A DNA stretch of 64,000 nucleotides from the NCBI RefSeq assembly GCF_900182815.1, contig NZ_FXUA01000006.1, forward strand, positions 248,001-312,000, given 5' to 3'. Shown in pieces: positions 35,737 through 44,851 of this stretch; the stretch's first letter is position 1, and each line of letters starts with the position of its first letter. The notes under the pieces were generated by a model. That model did not search any database and had not been told where the DNA came from. It saw only the letters and a list, made by a program, of their open reading frames with translations. Made by a program: the position numbers and the translations under genes. Origin of the DNA: Algoriphagus winogradskyi (GTDB lineage: Bacteria > Bacteroidota > Bacteroidia > Cytophagales > Cyclobacteriaceae).

Positions 35737-36672
35737 TTACTTACCTAGTTTGTTCAAAACTTCCATTACTTCCTTCACATGACCTCTAGAAGTTTCAAGA
35801 AGCGCTTTTTCTTCAGCGTTCAGGTCTAGTTCCAATACTTTCTCAACACCGTTTTTGCCAAGAATTACTGGTACTCCAAGGTAACAATCATCGATTCCGT
35901 ATTCACCTTCAAGTTTGATACAAACTGGGAATACTCTTCTTTGATTTTTCAAGATAGCTTCTACCATTTGCGCAGCTGCAGATCCTGGAGCATACCAAGC
36001 AGAAGTACCCATCAGCTTCACGAGCTCACCACCACCGAATTTGGTTCTTTCGATGATTGCATCAAGCTTATCTTTAGCTACCAATTCCGTTACCGGGATT
36101 CCAGCTACTGTAGTGTAACGAGGAAGTGGAACCATGGTGTCACCATGTCCGCCCATTAGGATAGCCTGGATTTCTTTTGGAGATACGTTCAGCTCCTCAG
36201 CAAGGAAAGCTCTGTAACGAGCTGTATCCAAGATACCAGCCATACCGATCACCTTGTTTCTAGAAGTACCTGCAGTGATGTGTGCCTGATAAGTCATTAC
36301 ATCTAGTGGGTTAGAAACCACGATGATGATTGCATTAGGAGAATGTTTGATCACGTTTTCAGTCACAGACTTCACGATGCCAGCATTCGTTTCGATCAAA
36401 TCATCACGAGTCATACCTGGCTTACGAGGAAGTCCAGAAGTGATCACTACTACATCTGAATTAGCAGTTTTGGTGTAATCATTCGTGCTTCCAGTGGTAC
36501 GGCTATCGTACTGGTTGATAGGTGCTTTTTGGAAAATATCAAGTGCTTTACCTTCAGCAACGCCTTCTTTGATATCAACTAGTACGATTTCCTCAGCGAT
36601 TTCGCGATAAGCTAAAACGTCTGCACAAGTTGCGCCTACATTACCAGCTCCTACTACGGTTACTTTGCTCAT
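35737..36672 (-). CDS. mdh: Malate dehydrogenase
   Basis: A 311-residue enzyme of the LDH-like MDH type that interconverts malate and oxaloacetate with NAD in the citric acid cycle. The dinucleotide motif GAGNVG is at 8-13 and the NAD-selecting Asp is at 33. Substrate-binding Arg residues lie in LPRKPGMTR (81-89) and the catalytic His in GGHGDT (174-179). The length is normal for the family. A 150-bp gap separates it from the upstream gene on the same strand, so it is probably transcribed alone. Confidence 0.97.
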   Translation of the reverse strand: MSKVTVVGAGNVGATCADVLAYREIAEEIVLVDIKEGVAEGKALDIFQKAPINQYDSRTTGSTNDYTKTANSDVVVITSGLPRKPGMTRDDLIETNAGIVKSVTENVIKHSPNAIIIVVSNPLDVMTYQAHITAGTSRNKVIGMAGILDTARYRAFLAEELNVSPKEIQAILMGGHGDTMVPLPRYTTVAGIPVTELVAKDKLDAIIERTKFGGGELVKLMGTSAWYAPGSAAAQMVEAILKNQRRVFPVCIKLEGEYGIDDCYLGVPVILGKNGVEKVLELDLNAEEKALLETSRGHVKEVMEVLNKLGK

Positions 36673-36822
36673 TAGATTTATAGATTTTTATATGAATATA
36701 TATTGCGTTAAAAAGCGGCGCTAAGTTATTAAACAATGCCTAGGAATCGAAACTGAGCCTCAAATACTTTGGAAGGAATTAAGGTTTTTTGACAAAAGTG
36801 TAAGCTTAAGGTTTGAACTGTC

Positions 36823-37338
36823 TTATTCAAACATTTGACGGAGGCTGAAGAAGCCAAAGGATTCTCTGTAAGAGCGGAAAAGTCTTTGATTGTTTTGGTT
36901 ATAATACTCCGCCAGTGATGTCATCATTTTTGCCTTGATCTTTGGGTTACTATCAAAAATTTCCTGTATGGCAAAATGAGGGATAACTATTAATTCAGCC
37001 TCATCTGACACAATTAGCGCAGTATAAGTTCTCTTTGCATTTTCAATTAATGAGTTTTCTCCAAATGCCTCACCTCTTTTGATTTCAAGAATAGTTTCAA
37101 AATTATCCTTGACGTCGATAGTTAAGGATATATCACCGCTTTTGACCAAATAAAGCGCCTGGCTTGGATCTTTGCTGAAGAACACCACCTCATCTTTAAC
37201 ATACTTTCTATGATGCATAGCAGGGATAAATCGAGCCATTTCTTTATCCTTCAAATTTTCAAAAAACTTGATCTGTCCAAGAAAATGGAACATATTTTCC
37301 TCAGCTTCAGTGTATGTTTTAGAAAATGGATTCCGCAT
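36823..37338 (-). CDS. Cyclic-nucleotide-binding domain protein
   Basis: A 171-residue protein consisting of one cNMP-binding beta roll: the strand HRKYVKDEVVFFSKDPSQALYLVKSGDIS, an EAFGENSLIENAKRTYTALIV phosphate-binding-cassette-like segment, and a terminal helix. No HTH DNA-binding domain follows, so it is not a complete CRP-type regulator. It starts 3 bp after the tilS stop and is co-transcribed with it. The role is unknown; it may be a signalling or protein-interaction module. Confidence 0.8.
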   Translation of the reverse strand: MRNPFSKTYTEAEENMFHFLGQIKFFENLKDKEMARFIPAMHHRKYVKDEVVFFSKDPSQALYLVKSGDISLTIDVKDNFETILEIKRGEAFGENSLIENAKRTYTALIVSDEAELIVIPHFAIQEIFDSNPKIKAKMMTSLAEYYNQNNQRLFRSYRESFGFFSLRQMFE

Positions 37339-37341
37339 TGC

Positions 37342-38661
37342 TTATTGCTTTTTTAGATAAAGTAATTTACGTGTAGCTGCTGTTGATTTTGCCCAATCAG
37401 CAATTCTATACCCAATTACCCAGGCTATTTGATCTTCTGAAATTAATACTTTTATTCCCCGCTTTTTCACCACAGGTACCTTCAAATCTATCAAAAAGTC
37501 AGAGATTTTCTTTGCATTTTTCATGCCCAAGGGAATAAATCTATCACCCTCCTGCCAAGTCCTAACCTCAAGTGGAAAACTCAAACGTTCCAAGTCAAGC
37601 ATGGCGTTTTGACGGCTTTTGTCTATAGCTTCTTGGGCTTCTAATTTAAGGAGGTCATACTTGCCTTCAGGTAAGAAAAACTCAATGTCATTTTTAGTGA
37701 TAGAAATAGGATCAAATTCTGCCGGGATAGGTGCTAATATCAGGTGATCACGATCAATATTGAGCAGATGAGTGCTGCTTTCGAATAGCTTTCCAGATTC
37801 GCCGAATTGGCAGGTTTCCAAAATATCCTGGGCTTGATCAGAATTGAATCCGTAAGGGCGAAGCCAAAAGTACAATAGGGATGAAGCGCCTGCATTTCGG
37901 ATTAAGTCCTTCGATGATAGGATTTGAAGGTCTTCAGATTCTGTGATTTTCTCAGATTTCCAGTTTTCAAAAAGTGCTGTGAAAGCCTTTCCTGTATCTT
38001 TTAGTCTGGCAAAGCTGTTCAGTAGGTTTGACTTTGCATCATCAGCTACTTCATAAAGCGCTGGCAAACTGATGTGCCTAAGTTTATTTCGCTTGTAGTC
38101 GGTTTTTTCATTTGAACTATCTTCCCTCCATTCAATACCATTTTCCAGAACAAATTCTTGAATTTCTGTTCTGCTGAAAGGTAGCATCGGCCGGATTATC
38201 CAGCCTCTACGCTCGGCCATGCCGTAAATACCTTCAATACCAGTACCTCGAAGTAAGTTTAGAAAGATAGTTTCAATCTGATCATCCTCATGATGTGCTA
38301 TGATTATCCCTTCTAAGTTTCTTTCTGCTCTTAATTTCTCAAACCAATCATAGCGAATCTCTCTTGCCGCCATTTGCGTAGAGATATTTCTTTCGGATGC
38401 GAACCTGTAGGTGTCAGCGAGATGAACATGAAAAGGAATGCTTAAAGATTTAGCCCAATTTCTAAGAAACTCTTCGTCCTTGTCGCTTTCTTCTCCCCGC
38501 AACTGAAAATTAACATGGGCTATTTCAAAAGGGATTGATGCTTTGGTAAGAAGATTGCCTAAGCACATGCTGTCCATTCCGCCACTGCTTGCCAATAGGT
38601 AGGTTTTGGAGGGATTTAAAATTGATTTGTTCCGGATATGCCGGATAAAAGCTTCAACCAT
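37342..38661 (-). CDS. tilS: tRNA(Ile)-lysidine synthase
   Basis: A 439-residue enzyme that converts C34 of the AUA-reading tRNA-Ile anticodon to lysidine with ATP. The PP-loop SGGMDS is at residues 26-31. The IIAHHEDDQIETIFLNLLRGTGI segment is the TilS-specific helix after the ATP pyrophosphatase motif, and the C-terminal domain has RTWQEGDRFIPLGM. It is divergent from the OstA-like gene with only 48 bp between starts. A TATTTTTG element on this strand (38673-38666) lies four bases from the start codon, so the mRNA may be leaderless. Confidence 0.95.
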   Translation of the reverse strand: MVEAFIRHIRNKSILNPSKTYLLASSGGMDSMCLGNLLTKASIPFEIAHVNFQLRGEESDKDEEFLRNWAKSLSIPFHVHLADTYRFASERNISTQMAAREIRYDWFEKLRAERNLEGIIIAHHEDDQIETIFLNLLRGTGIEGIYGMAERRGWIIRPMLPFSRTEIQEFVLENGIEWREDSSNEKTDYKRNKLRHISLPALYEVADDAKSNLLNSFARLKDTGKAFTALFENWKSEKITESEDLQILSSKDLIRNAGASSLLYFWLRPYGFNSDQAQDILETCQFGESGKLFESSTHLLNIDRDHLILAPIPAEFDPISITKNDIEFFLPEGKYDLLKLEAQEAIDKSRQNAMLDLERLSFPLEVRTWQEGDRFIPLGMKNAKKISDFLIDLKVPVVKKRGIKVLISEDQIAWVIGYRIADWAKSTAATRKLLYLKKQ

Positions 38662-38692
38662 TGATCAAAAATATCATTTTCTAGTAATTTTG
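38661..38692 (+). promoter_or_regulatory. Promoter of the OstA-like gene
   Basis: TTG at 38661-38663 and TAATTTTG at 38685-38692 match the Bacteroidota -33 and -7 elements (spacer 21). The start codon is 18 bp further on. The minus-strand element for tilS (38666-38673) lies within it. Confidence 0.55.
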
Positions 38693-38709
38693 TCCACATT
38701 CGTGCAGCT

Positions 38710-40359
38710 ATGACTCCAGCCTTATTTCGTATTTTCTTCTTTGTCCTGAGTTTTTGGGTCATTTCATTTTCTTCTCAAGCCCAAGAAACATCCATTTTGG
38801 AGATTAATAGTGCGGGTGAGTTAATCGGTAGTCAGGGGTATGAAAGATTAGTAGGGGATGTGAAGATGAAGCATCAGAACTCGCTAATTTATTGTGATTC
38901 TGCACATTTCTTCAGGTTGGAAAACAGAGCACGCCTTTTTGGGAATGTGAGAATAGTGGACACTGAAGACCCAGTACAGACTACTAGCAAATACGCTGAG
39001 TATGATGGAAATACAAAGCTGGCTAAGCTTCGGAAAAATGTCGTGTTCACTAACCAAAAAACTACACTTACTACCGAATTCCTTGATTATGACCGTGAGG
39101 CGAACATTGCATATTATTTCAATGAAGGGAAAGTAGTTGACTCTGTAAATGTATTGACTAGTGAGAGAGGAACATATGAAGTAAATATTGAGAGAATCAC
39201 CTTCAAAAATGACGTGGTACTGGTAAACCCTGACTATACCATGAAAACCAATGATTTGGTTTACTTGACCATTCCGAAGACTGCTGAAACTAAAGGCCTG
39301 ACCAATCTGATATCAACAGAAGGAAATACCCTCGATGCTCAAAATGGTAGTTTTTATGATACTCAGGGTAAGAAATTCAGGTTCTATGAAGGTGTTGTGG
39401 AGACAGAAACAAGTAGGATTAAGGCGAAGGAGTTGTACTACAGCGAGCTGGATGCCTATTATGAGGGTAAAGAAAATGTGAGTGTGCTCAATAAAGAACG
39501 GCAAGTGGAAGTGTTTGGGGATGTTGGAGAGTATTGGGATGAGCGAAAGTATAGTTTGGTTCATGGGAATGCATTGGTAAGGAGGTATTTTGAAAAAGAC
39601 ACACTTTACATGGCTTCAGATTCCTTGATTTCTCAGGACGGTGAAGCTGATTCTATGAAATATTTATTAGCTTTTAGGTCGGTGAGGTTAGTGAAATCCG
39701 ATATGTCTGGTGTCGCAGATTCGTTGGTTTATAATTATGCGGATTCTTCAATACAGTTATTTAAAAGCCCGGTGATGTGGAATCAAAAAAGCCAAATTAC
39801 CGCTGATAGTATGGTTTTTTATATTGCAAATGAAGAACTGGAGCGGGTCTTCATGAAGGATAAAGTATTTGTCATCACTCAGGATACAATTATGAACTTC
39901 AACCAGATGAAGGGTCGAACTATGGATGGGTATTTTAGAGATGGCCAGATGGATAGGATTGATATTGAAGGCAATGGAGAATCTCTTTATTTTGCTTTGC
40001 AGGCAGATACAATCTCCCAAGGGATCAATAAAACGCTCAGTGCGAATATCAAACTCAGGTTTAAGGATGGTGCTATACAACGTGTCACCTATGGGATCAA
40101 ACCTGACGGCAAATTCACTCCTTTCCAACTTATTACAGAAGAAAATTCCAGATTAGAAGGGTTTAATTGGAGATTTGAGGAAAGGCCCACACTTGAAGAT
40201 ATTTTTTTGTGGAGAAAGCCTGAAGAAATTGATCTAGATGCAGAAAATTTATTCAATGAGCCGGATGTTGAATTAATTTTGCCTACAGAGGAAGAGATAC
40301 AAAAATCACTGGAAAAACGCGGTTGGAAACCAGAAAAAAAGATTCCATCACGGTTGTAG
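38710..40359 (+). CDS. OstA/LptA-like protein
   Basis: A 549-residue exported protein (signal peptide to about SSQAQE). It carries an OstA-like beta-taco domain: repeated strands such as RLVGDVKMKHQNSLIYCDSAHFF, RLFGNVRIVD and YYFNEGKVVD (roughly every 20-25 residues), as in LptA, which carries lipopolysaccharide across the periplasm. Bacteroidota members are longer than proteobacterial LptA (about 180 residues). It sits before bamD, another envelope biogenesis gene. Confidence 0.88.
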   Translation: MTPALFRIFFFVLSFWVISFSSQAQETSILEINSAGELIGSQGYERLVGDVKMKHQNSLIYCDSAHFFRLENRARLFGNVRIVDTEDPVQTTSKYAEYDGNTKLAKLRKNVVFTNQKTTLTTEFLDYDREANIAYYFNEGKVVDSVNVLTSERGTYEVNIERITFKNDVVLVNPDYTMKTNDLVYLTIPKTAETKGLTNLISTEGNTLDAQNGSFYDTQGKKFRFYEGVVETETSRIKAKELYYSELDAYYEGKENVSVLNKERQVEVFGDVGEYWDERKYSLVHGNALVRRYFEKDTLYMASDSLISQDGEADSMKYLLAFRSVRLVKSDMSGVADSLVYNYADSSIQLFKSPVMWNQKSQITADSMVFYIANEELERVFMKDKVFVITQDTIMNFNQMKGRTMDGYFRDGQMDRIDIEGNGESLYFALQADTISQGINKTLSANIKLRFKDGAIQRVTYGIKPDGKFTPFQLITEENSRLEGFNWRFEERPTLEDIFLWRKPEEIDLDAENLFNEPDVELILPTEEEIQKSLEKRGWKPEKKIPSRL

Positions 40360-40457
40360 GGGGTGTTAGGTTTGGCTTAACGTACTAGCGCCTAAAAAAT
40401 TTCATTAGGGTTAACAGATTTTAACCGCATTTTTCTGTTAATACATAGCCATTGGTA

Positions 40458-40465
40458 TATTTTTG
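40458..40465 (+). promoter_or_regulatory. -7 element before T9SS cargo gene
   Basis: TATTTTTG matches TAnnTTTG, 53 bp before the ATG at 40519. No clear -33 element is seen, so this is tentative. Confidence 0.35.
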
Positions 40466-40518
40466 TCCGTATATTGAATACAGTTACAACACTGAAGGCT
40501 TATCGATTAAAACTTTAC

Positions 40519-41235
40519 ATGAAACGATTACTCATATTTTTTACATGGCTTTGGCTGTTGGTTCCCGTATTTTCGGAGGCTCAACAGGTGCGTGTATTGA
40601 GTGATGGAGTAGAATTTCGAGGCGATTTAGGCTCTACACAGCGAAAAACCATCATCCTTCAAAACGAATCCAATCAAGTAAAAACTTACCTGTTAAAAAG
40701 TCTTCGTGGAAATATTGGGTCTTCACAGAAGGTCAGTGTATGTATTGGAGATAAATGCTACGACCCCAAAAAGGACCTAGCTAAAATAAAATTGACGTTA
40801 GAACCTGGTGAGTTACTTACTGATTTGTATCTGGTTTTTGATATGGGAATCGCTGAAACAAGAGGGTCTTTTGATTTATCTTTTGTGAATGAGAGCAATT
40901 TAAGAGATCTATTTGTCGTTGAAGCTAGGTATGAAGTTGATGATCCATCAGAAAAAGTTGATGAATTTGATTACAAGGATATTGTATTAAGTGATGTGTA
41001 TCCAAATCCAAGTGTCAGAACTGCTCAATTTGACTATAACATTAAAAACAAATCTGTTAAAGCAAGAATTTCAATAAATAGCTTTATTGGAAATCCTATC
41101 GCAGATTATGAATTAGATCCAGAACGAAGCACTCTTCCAATCAACGTATCCGATTTCAATCCTGGGATATATTTCTACACCCTTTTCTTGGACAATAAAA
41201 ATATTGTGACCAAGAAGCTCGTTGTCAAGAAGTAA
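40519..41235 (+). CDS. T9SS type A sorting domain-containing protein
   Basis: A 238-residue secreted protein from the ATG at 40519 (an upstream in-frame TTG adds 15 non-signal residues). The signal peptide ends near FSEAQQ. A beta-rich middle part is followed by a C-terminal domain of about 75 residues beginning LSDVYPNPSVRTAQFDYNI and ending NIVTKKLVVKK, the type A sorting signal for type IX secretion. The cargo function is not recognised. It is conserved in position between the OstA-like gene and bamD in related genomes as far as I recall. Confidence 0.82.
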   Translation: MKRLLIFFTWLWLLVPVFSEAQQVRVLSDGVEFRGDLGSTQRKTIILQNESNQVKTYLLKSLRGNIGSSQKVSVCIGDKCYDPKKDLAKIKLTLEPGELLTDLYLVFDMGIAETRGSFDLSFVNESNLRDLFVVEARYEVDDPSEKVDEFDYKDIVLSDVYPNPSVRTAQFDYNIKNKSVKARISINSFIGNPIADYELDPERSTLPINVSDFNPGIYFYTLFLDNKNIVTKKLVVKK

Positions 41236-41260
41236 GACTTGACCTACTAGCAATCATCCA

Positions 41261-41291
41261 TTTGAATCCGAAAAATTATCCCGTATATTTG
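41261..41291 (+). promoter_or_regulatory. bamD promoter
   Basis: TTTG at 41261-41264 and TATATTTG at 41284-41291 with a 19-bp spacer is a near-ideal Bacteroidota housekeeping promoter, ending 11 bp before the start codon. The leader is therefore very short. Confidence 0.75.
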
Positions 41292-41302
41292 CGGTCTTGA
41301 AA

Positions 41303-42211
41303 ATGAAAATGCGCGTACAATCCATTCTATTACTATTTATCATACTTGCTGCGAGTTCTTGCGGCCCATTCAACAAGCTTGAGAAGAGCACGAATTGGGA
41401 GGAATTATACGCAGGTGCCAACAAATATTATCAGGAGGGAGAATACAATAAAGCTATAATCCTTTACGATAAGGTGTTGCCGGTTATCAGAGGGAGTGAG
41501 AAGGCAGAATTGGCAGATTACAATTATGCTAATTGCCATTTTAAGACTAAAAGATACATAGAAGCTGCTGGCTACTTCAGTAATTTCTACAGAACATATA
41601 ATAGGAGCCCTCTTGCTGAAGAAGCATTATTTATGAATGCGTATTCCCTTTACTTGGATGCTCCTGATGCCAACCTTGATCAACAGAGTTCTCAGGAAGC
41701 AGTGTCTGCGATACAACAGTTCGTGACTAAATTCCCAGCCTCTGCAAGCTATGAGCGTGCGATGGAAATGCTAGTTGATTTGCAAGGAAGATTTGAGGAA
41801 AAAGCCTATATGGAGTCTTCTATGTATTATAGACTGAAAGATGGTTTGTACCCTGGTGATTATTATAGGGCCTGCATTATCAACTTTCAGAATTTCATGA
41901 AAGATTATCCAGACAGTAAGCATAATGAAGAGCTTGCTTACAAGCTAGTTGAGGTAAGCACTGGATATGCCGAGAACAGTGCGTTTTTGAAAAAGGAAGA
42001 TCGATTGAAGGATGCTTTAGGTTTTGCAACTTCATTTTATCGTAGATATCCAAATAGCGCTTTTACAGGAAAAGTGAAAGATATTGAAGAGAAGGCTAAA
42101 GAAGAATTAGACTCACATTCTGTTCTTTTAGCCGACTACAATCAACGCTTGGCTGAGCAAAAAGCAAAGGCACTTGAGAACAAGACAATAGAAAAAGTAG
42201 AAATAAAATAG
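41303..42211 (+). CDS. bamD: Outer membrane protein assembly factor BamD
   Basis: A 302-residue outer membrane lipoprotein (lipobox ASSC, about residue 19) with tetratricopeptide-type repeats: YYQEGEYNKAIILYDKVLP, ADYNYANCHFKTKRYIEAAGYF and FQNFMKDYPDSKHNEELAYKL. BamD is an essential part of the BAM complex that inserts beta-barrel proteins. Length and repeat layout are as in other Bacteroidota. The ATG at 41303 is preferred over the in-frame TTG two codons upstream. It starts an operon with the omega subunit and coaBC. Confidence 0.93.
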   Translation: MKMRVQSILLLFIILAASSCGPFNKLEKSTNWEELYAGANKYYQEGEYNKAIILYDKVLPVIRGSEKAELADYNYANCHFKTKRYIEAAGYFSNFYRTYNRSPLAEEALFMNAYSLYLDAPDANLDQQSSQEAVSAIQQFVTKFPASASYERAMEMLVDLQGRFEEKAYMESSMYYRLKDGLYPGDYYRACIINFQNFMKDYPDSKHNEELAYKLVEVSTGYAENSAFLKKEDRLKDALGFATSFYRRYPNSAFTGKVKDIEEKAKEELDSHSVLLADYNQRLAEQKAKALENKTIEKVEIK

Positions 42212-42231
42212 AATTATAATCAAACAAGAAT

Positions 42232-42546
42232 ATGGCAATTAATCCATCAATCATTACAAGAGATCTTGATAAAATCGCTGATAAAACAGAGAATATCTAT
42301 GAGTCTCTTCATATTGTAGGTCAAAGAGCGAAGCAAATTTCCAACACTTTGAAAGAAGAGTTGAATATGAAGCTTTCTGAGTTTGCCTCTACTGTTGATA
42401 ATTTGGAAGAAGTATTTGAAAACAAAGAGCAAATTGAAATCTCTAAGTTTTACGAAAGAATGCCAAAACCAAGCACGTTAGCAATGGAAGAATTCATGGA
42501 AGGCAAAGTTTATAGCCGATTCCCTGAGGAACCAACGGCTGAATAA
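42232..42546 (+). CDS. rpoZ: RNA polymerase omega subunit (Rpb6-type)
   Basis: A 104-residue protein of the Rpb6/omega family, with the conserved ITRDLDKIADKTENIYESLHIVGQRAKQI core. Omega helps assemble RNA polymerase. It starts 20 bp after bamD and 4 bp before coaBC, the usual Bacteroidota order. Confidence 0.88.
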   Translation: MAINPSIITRDLDKIADKTENIYESLHIVGQRAKQISNTLKEELNMKLSEFASTVDNLEEVFENKEQIEISKFYERMPKPSTLAMEEFMEGKVYSRFPEEPTAE

Positions 42547-42550
42547 TTCT

Positions 42551-43759
42551 ATGAGCCTTAAGGGTAAGAAAATTATCTTAGGAGTGACGGGTAGTATAGC
42601 TGCCTATAAATCCGCGTTTCTTACTCGATTACTAGTTAAAGCAGGAGCAGAAGTGCAAATTATTATGAGCACTTCTGCTTTTGACTTTATTACTCCGCTC
42701 ACCCTAGCAACACTATCCAAGCGCCCTGCTTTAAGCCAATTTCAAAAAGATGAAACTGGTGTTTGGAATAACCATGTGGAGCTAGGATTATGGGCGGATT
42801 TATTTTTAGTAGCACCTATAAGTGCTAATACCCTTGCCAAGTTTGCAAATGGCATTTGCGATAATCTTTTATCTGCTACCTACCTGTCAGCTAGATGCCC
42901 GGTGATGGTAGCGCCTGCCATGGACCTGGACATGTTTCAGCATCCTTCTGTACAATCAAATATTCAGAAATTAGAATCATCCGGGAATATCATACTCGAT
43001 GCTGAATCCGGAGAATTAGCAAGTGGATTATCAGGGAAAGGTAGAATGATGGAGCCAGAGCACATTGTTTCTAAAGTGCAGAAGTTTTTCACCACCAAGA
43101 CTGATTTCAAAGGAAAAAAAGTACTGATCACTATGGGGCCAACCCAAGAAGCCCTAGATCCTGTAAGGTACGTCAGCAATCATTCCAGTGGGAAAATGGG
43201 ACTCGCATTAGCAAATGCTTTTATGTCCAGAGGAGCAGATGTTTTTGTCGTTTCAGGTCCGATTTCATTAAAAGTAAATAAGGATAATTTTCATTGGCAG
43301 GATGTAAAGTCAGCCAAAGAGATGTATGAAGCATCCTCAAAAATCCATGATCAAATGGATATTTGTGTTTTTGCTGCTGCAGTAGCTGATTATGCGCCTG
43401 CAGAAATCGCCCCTGAGAAAATTAAAAAAAGTGATTCTACGCTATTGCTCTCTTTAGTCAAAAACGTAGATATTGCCGCAAAACTTGGGGCTGAGAAAAG
43501 GCCAAATCAAGTTCATATTGGCTTTGCTTTGGAGACAGAAAATGAAGCTAAAAATGCGCAGGTCAAGTTAGGGAAGAAGAATTTTGACATGATTGTGCTT
43601 AATTCCATGAAGGAATCTGGAGCAGGTTTTCAAGTAGATACAAATAAGGTGCATATTTTTCATGCTTCGGGATTAGAGGTGGAGTCGGATGTGGCTCCTA
43701 AAAACCAAATCGCTAATCTTATTATAGATCAAATCAAAAATATCCCTGTTTGGGTTTGA
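42551..43759 (+). CDS. coaBC: Bifunctional CoaBC (phosphopantothenoylcysteine decarboxylase/synthase)
   Basis: A 402-residue enzyme of coenzyme A synthesis. The N-terminal CoaC flavoprotein part has ILGVTGSIAAYKSAFLTRLL, NNHVELGLWADLFLVAPISANTLAKFANG (catalytic His) and PAMDLDMFQHP. The C-terminal CoaB part has LITMGPTQEALDPVRYVSNHSSGKMG and FAAAVADYAP. Both steps convert phosphopantothenate and cysteine to phosphopantetheine. Co-transcribed with rpoZ. Confidence 0.97.
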   Translation: MSLKGKKIILGVTGSIAAYKSAFLTRLLVKAGAEVQIIMSTSAFDFITPLTLATLSKRPALSQFQKDETGVWNNHVELGLWADLFLVAPISANTLAKFANGICDNLLSATYLSARCPVMVAPAMDLDMFQHPSVQSNIQKLESSGNIILDAESGELASGLSGKGRMMEPEHIVSKVQKFFTTKTDFKGKKVLITMGPTQEALDPVRYVSNHSSGKMGLALANAFMSRGADVFVVSGPISLKVNKDNFHWQDVKSAKEMYEASSKIHDQMDICVFAAAVADYAPAEIAPEKIKKSDSTLLLSLVKNVDIAAKLGAEKRPNQVHIGFALETENEAKNAQVKLGKKNFDMIVLNSMKESGAGFQVDTNKVHIFHASGLEVESDVAPKNQIANLIIDQIKNIPVWV

Positions 43760-43786
43760 GCCTTTATATTTCCTTATTTTAGGACT

Positions 43787-43900
43787 ATGAAATCGATCAT
43801 GATCCAAGGCATGCAATTATATCTATATACTAATCGTTTGGAGTTCATGCATCTAGAAAGCCATGGGATCGAACTGACTTTGTGGCCAAAGAAAGATTAA
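43787..43900 (+). CDS. Possible small protein, 37 aa
   Basis: A 37-codon frame starting at ATG, 27 bp after coaBC and 9 bp before the DUF4835 gene. The product has hydrophobic and aromatic segments (MQLYLYTNRLEF, ELTLWPKKD) but no recognised motif. It lies within an evident operon, so a small protein is plausible, but chance cannot be excluded. Confidence 0.3.
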   Translation: MKSIMIQGMQLYLYTNRLEFMHLESHGIELTLWPKKD

Positions 43901-43909
43901 CTTAAATAC

Positions 43910-44812
43910 ATGAAAAAAGGAATTATCCTTCTACTCTTCTTTTGTCAAATATTCACTGGGTTTTCTCAGGAGCTAAATTTTACGGTGATCATTAATAGTG
44001 ATCGCGCAAGAATTCAGAATACCAATATTTTCGCTCAGATGAAGACCAGTTTTGAGCAATTTTTAAATGGAAGGTCATGGACAACAGATGAATTTCGGCC
44101 TGAAGAACGTATCAAAGGGAATTTGTTGATAACGATAAATGATGTGCCACAAGTGGGAACATACAATGCTACCGTCCAAATCCAGACGGTGAGGCCAGTG
44201 TATGGTACGAACTATGAGAGCTTGGTTTTTAATTTTGCAGATCGAAATTGGAGTTTTGATTACGTAGAATCCCAGCCCCTGGAATTTAATCGTTTTACCT
44301 TTTTAAATAATATAAGTTCCTTGCTGGCATTTTATGCTCAGATAGCCTTAGGCTTGGATTATGATACATTTGAAAGTAGAGGTGGAAGTGAATTCTTTGC
44401 TGCAGCAAATGATATTGTAAATAATGCACAGCAATCCGGTCGGCCAGGGTGGACACAGAGTACATCAGATCGTCGAAATCGATATGCGTTAAATAATGAC
44501 ATTTATACTTCGTCGGTTTTTTCTGTAATTAGAGATGCTTATTATTTATATCATCGTCAAGGTTTGGATATTCTTCAGATTAAGCCAGAGGAAGCGTATC
44601 AAAATATGCTTGAGGCCATCCGGATATTGGCGGAGGCAAATAAAACCCAGCCAAATGGCATCTTCGTAATCTCATTTATGGATGCCAAAAGCGACGAGAT
44701 TACCTCGATTATGAAAAACGCTTCTTTGGAGATTAGGACAGAAATTGTCGAACTACTTCTGGAAGTTGACCCGAATAATGCGAGAAAGTACAATGAGCTG
44801 CTGAAAAGCTAA
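43910..44812 (+). CDS. DUF4835 family secreted protein
   Basis: A 300-residue protein with signal peptide (cleavage near GFSQ) and the DUF4835 pattern: LNFTVIINSDRARIQNTN, FLNGRSWTTDEF, VQIQTVRPVYGTNYES, FLNNISSLLAFYAQIALGLDYDTF and SVIRDAYYLYHRQGLDIL. The function is unknown. Its position between coaBC and recN is conserved in Bacteroidota. Confidence 0.93.
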   Translation: MKKGIILLLFFCQIFTGFSQELNFTVIINSDRARIQNTNIFAQMKTSFEQFLNGRSWTTDEFRPEERIKGNLLITINDVPQVGTYNATVQIQTVRPVYGTNYESLVFNFADRNWSFDYVESQPLEFNRFTFLNNISSLLAFYAQIALGLDYDTFESRGGSEFFAAANDIVNNAQQSGRPGWTQSTSDRRNRYALNNDIYTSSVFSVIRDAYYLYHRQGLDILQIKPEEAYQNMLEAIRILAEANKTQPNGIFVISFMDAKSDEITSIMKNASLEIRTEIVELLLEVDPNNARKYNELLKS

Positions 44813-44823
44813 GCTCGATTTTT

Positions 44824-44831
44824 TAGTTTTG
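44824..44831 (+). promoter_or_regulatory. -7 element before recN
   Basis: TAGTTTTG matches TAnnTTTG and ends 20 bp before the recN start. No strong -33 element seen. Confidence 0.4.
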
Positions 44832-44851
44832 CCCAAACGAACTCATTACCC

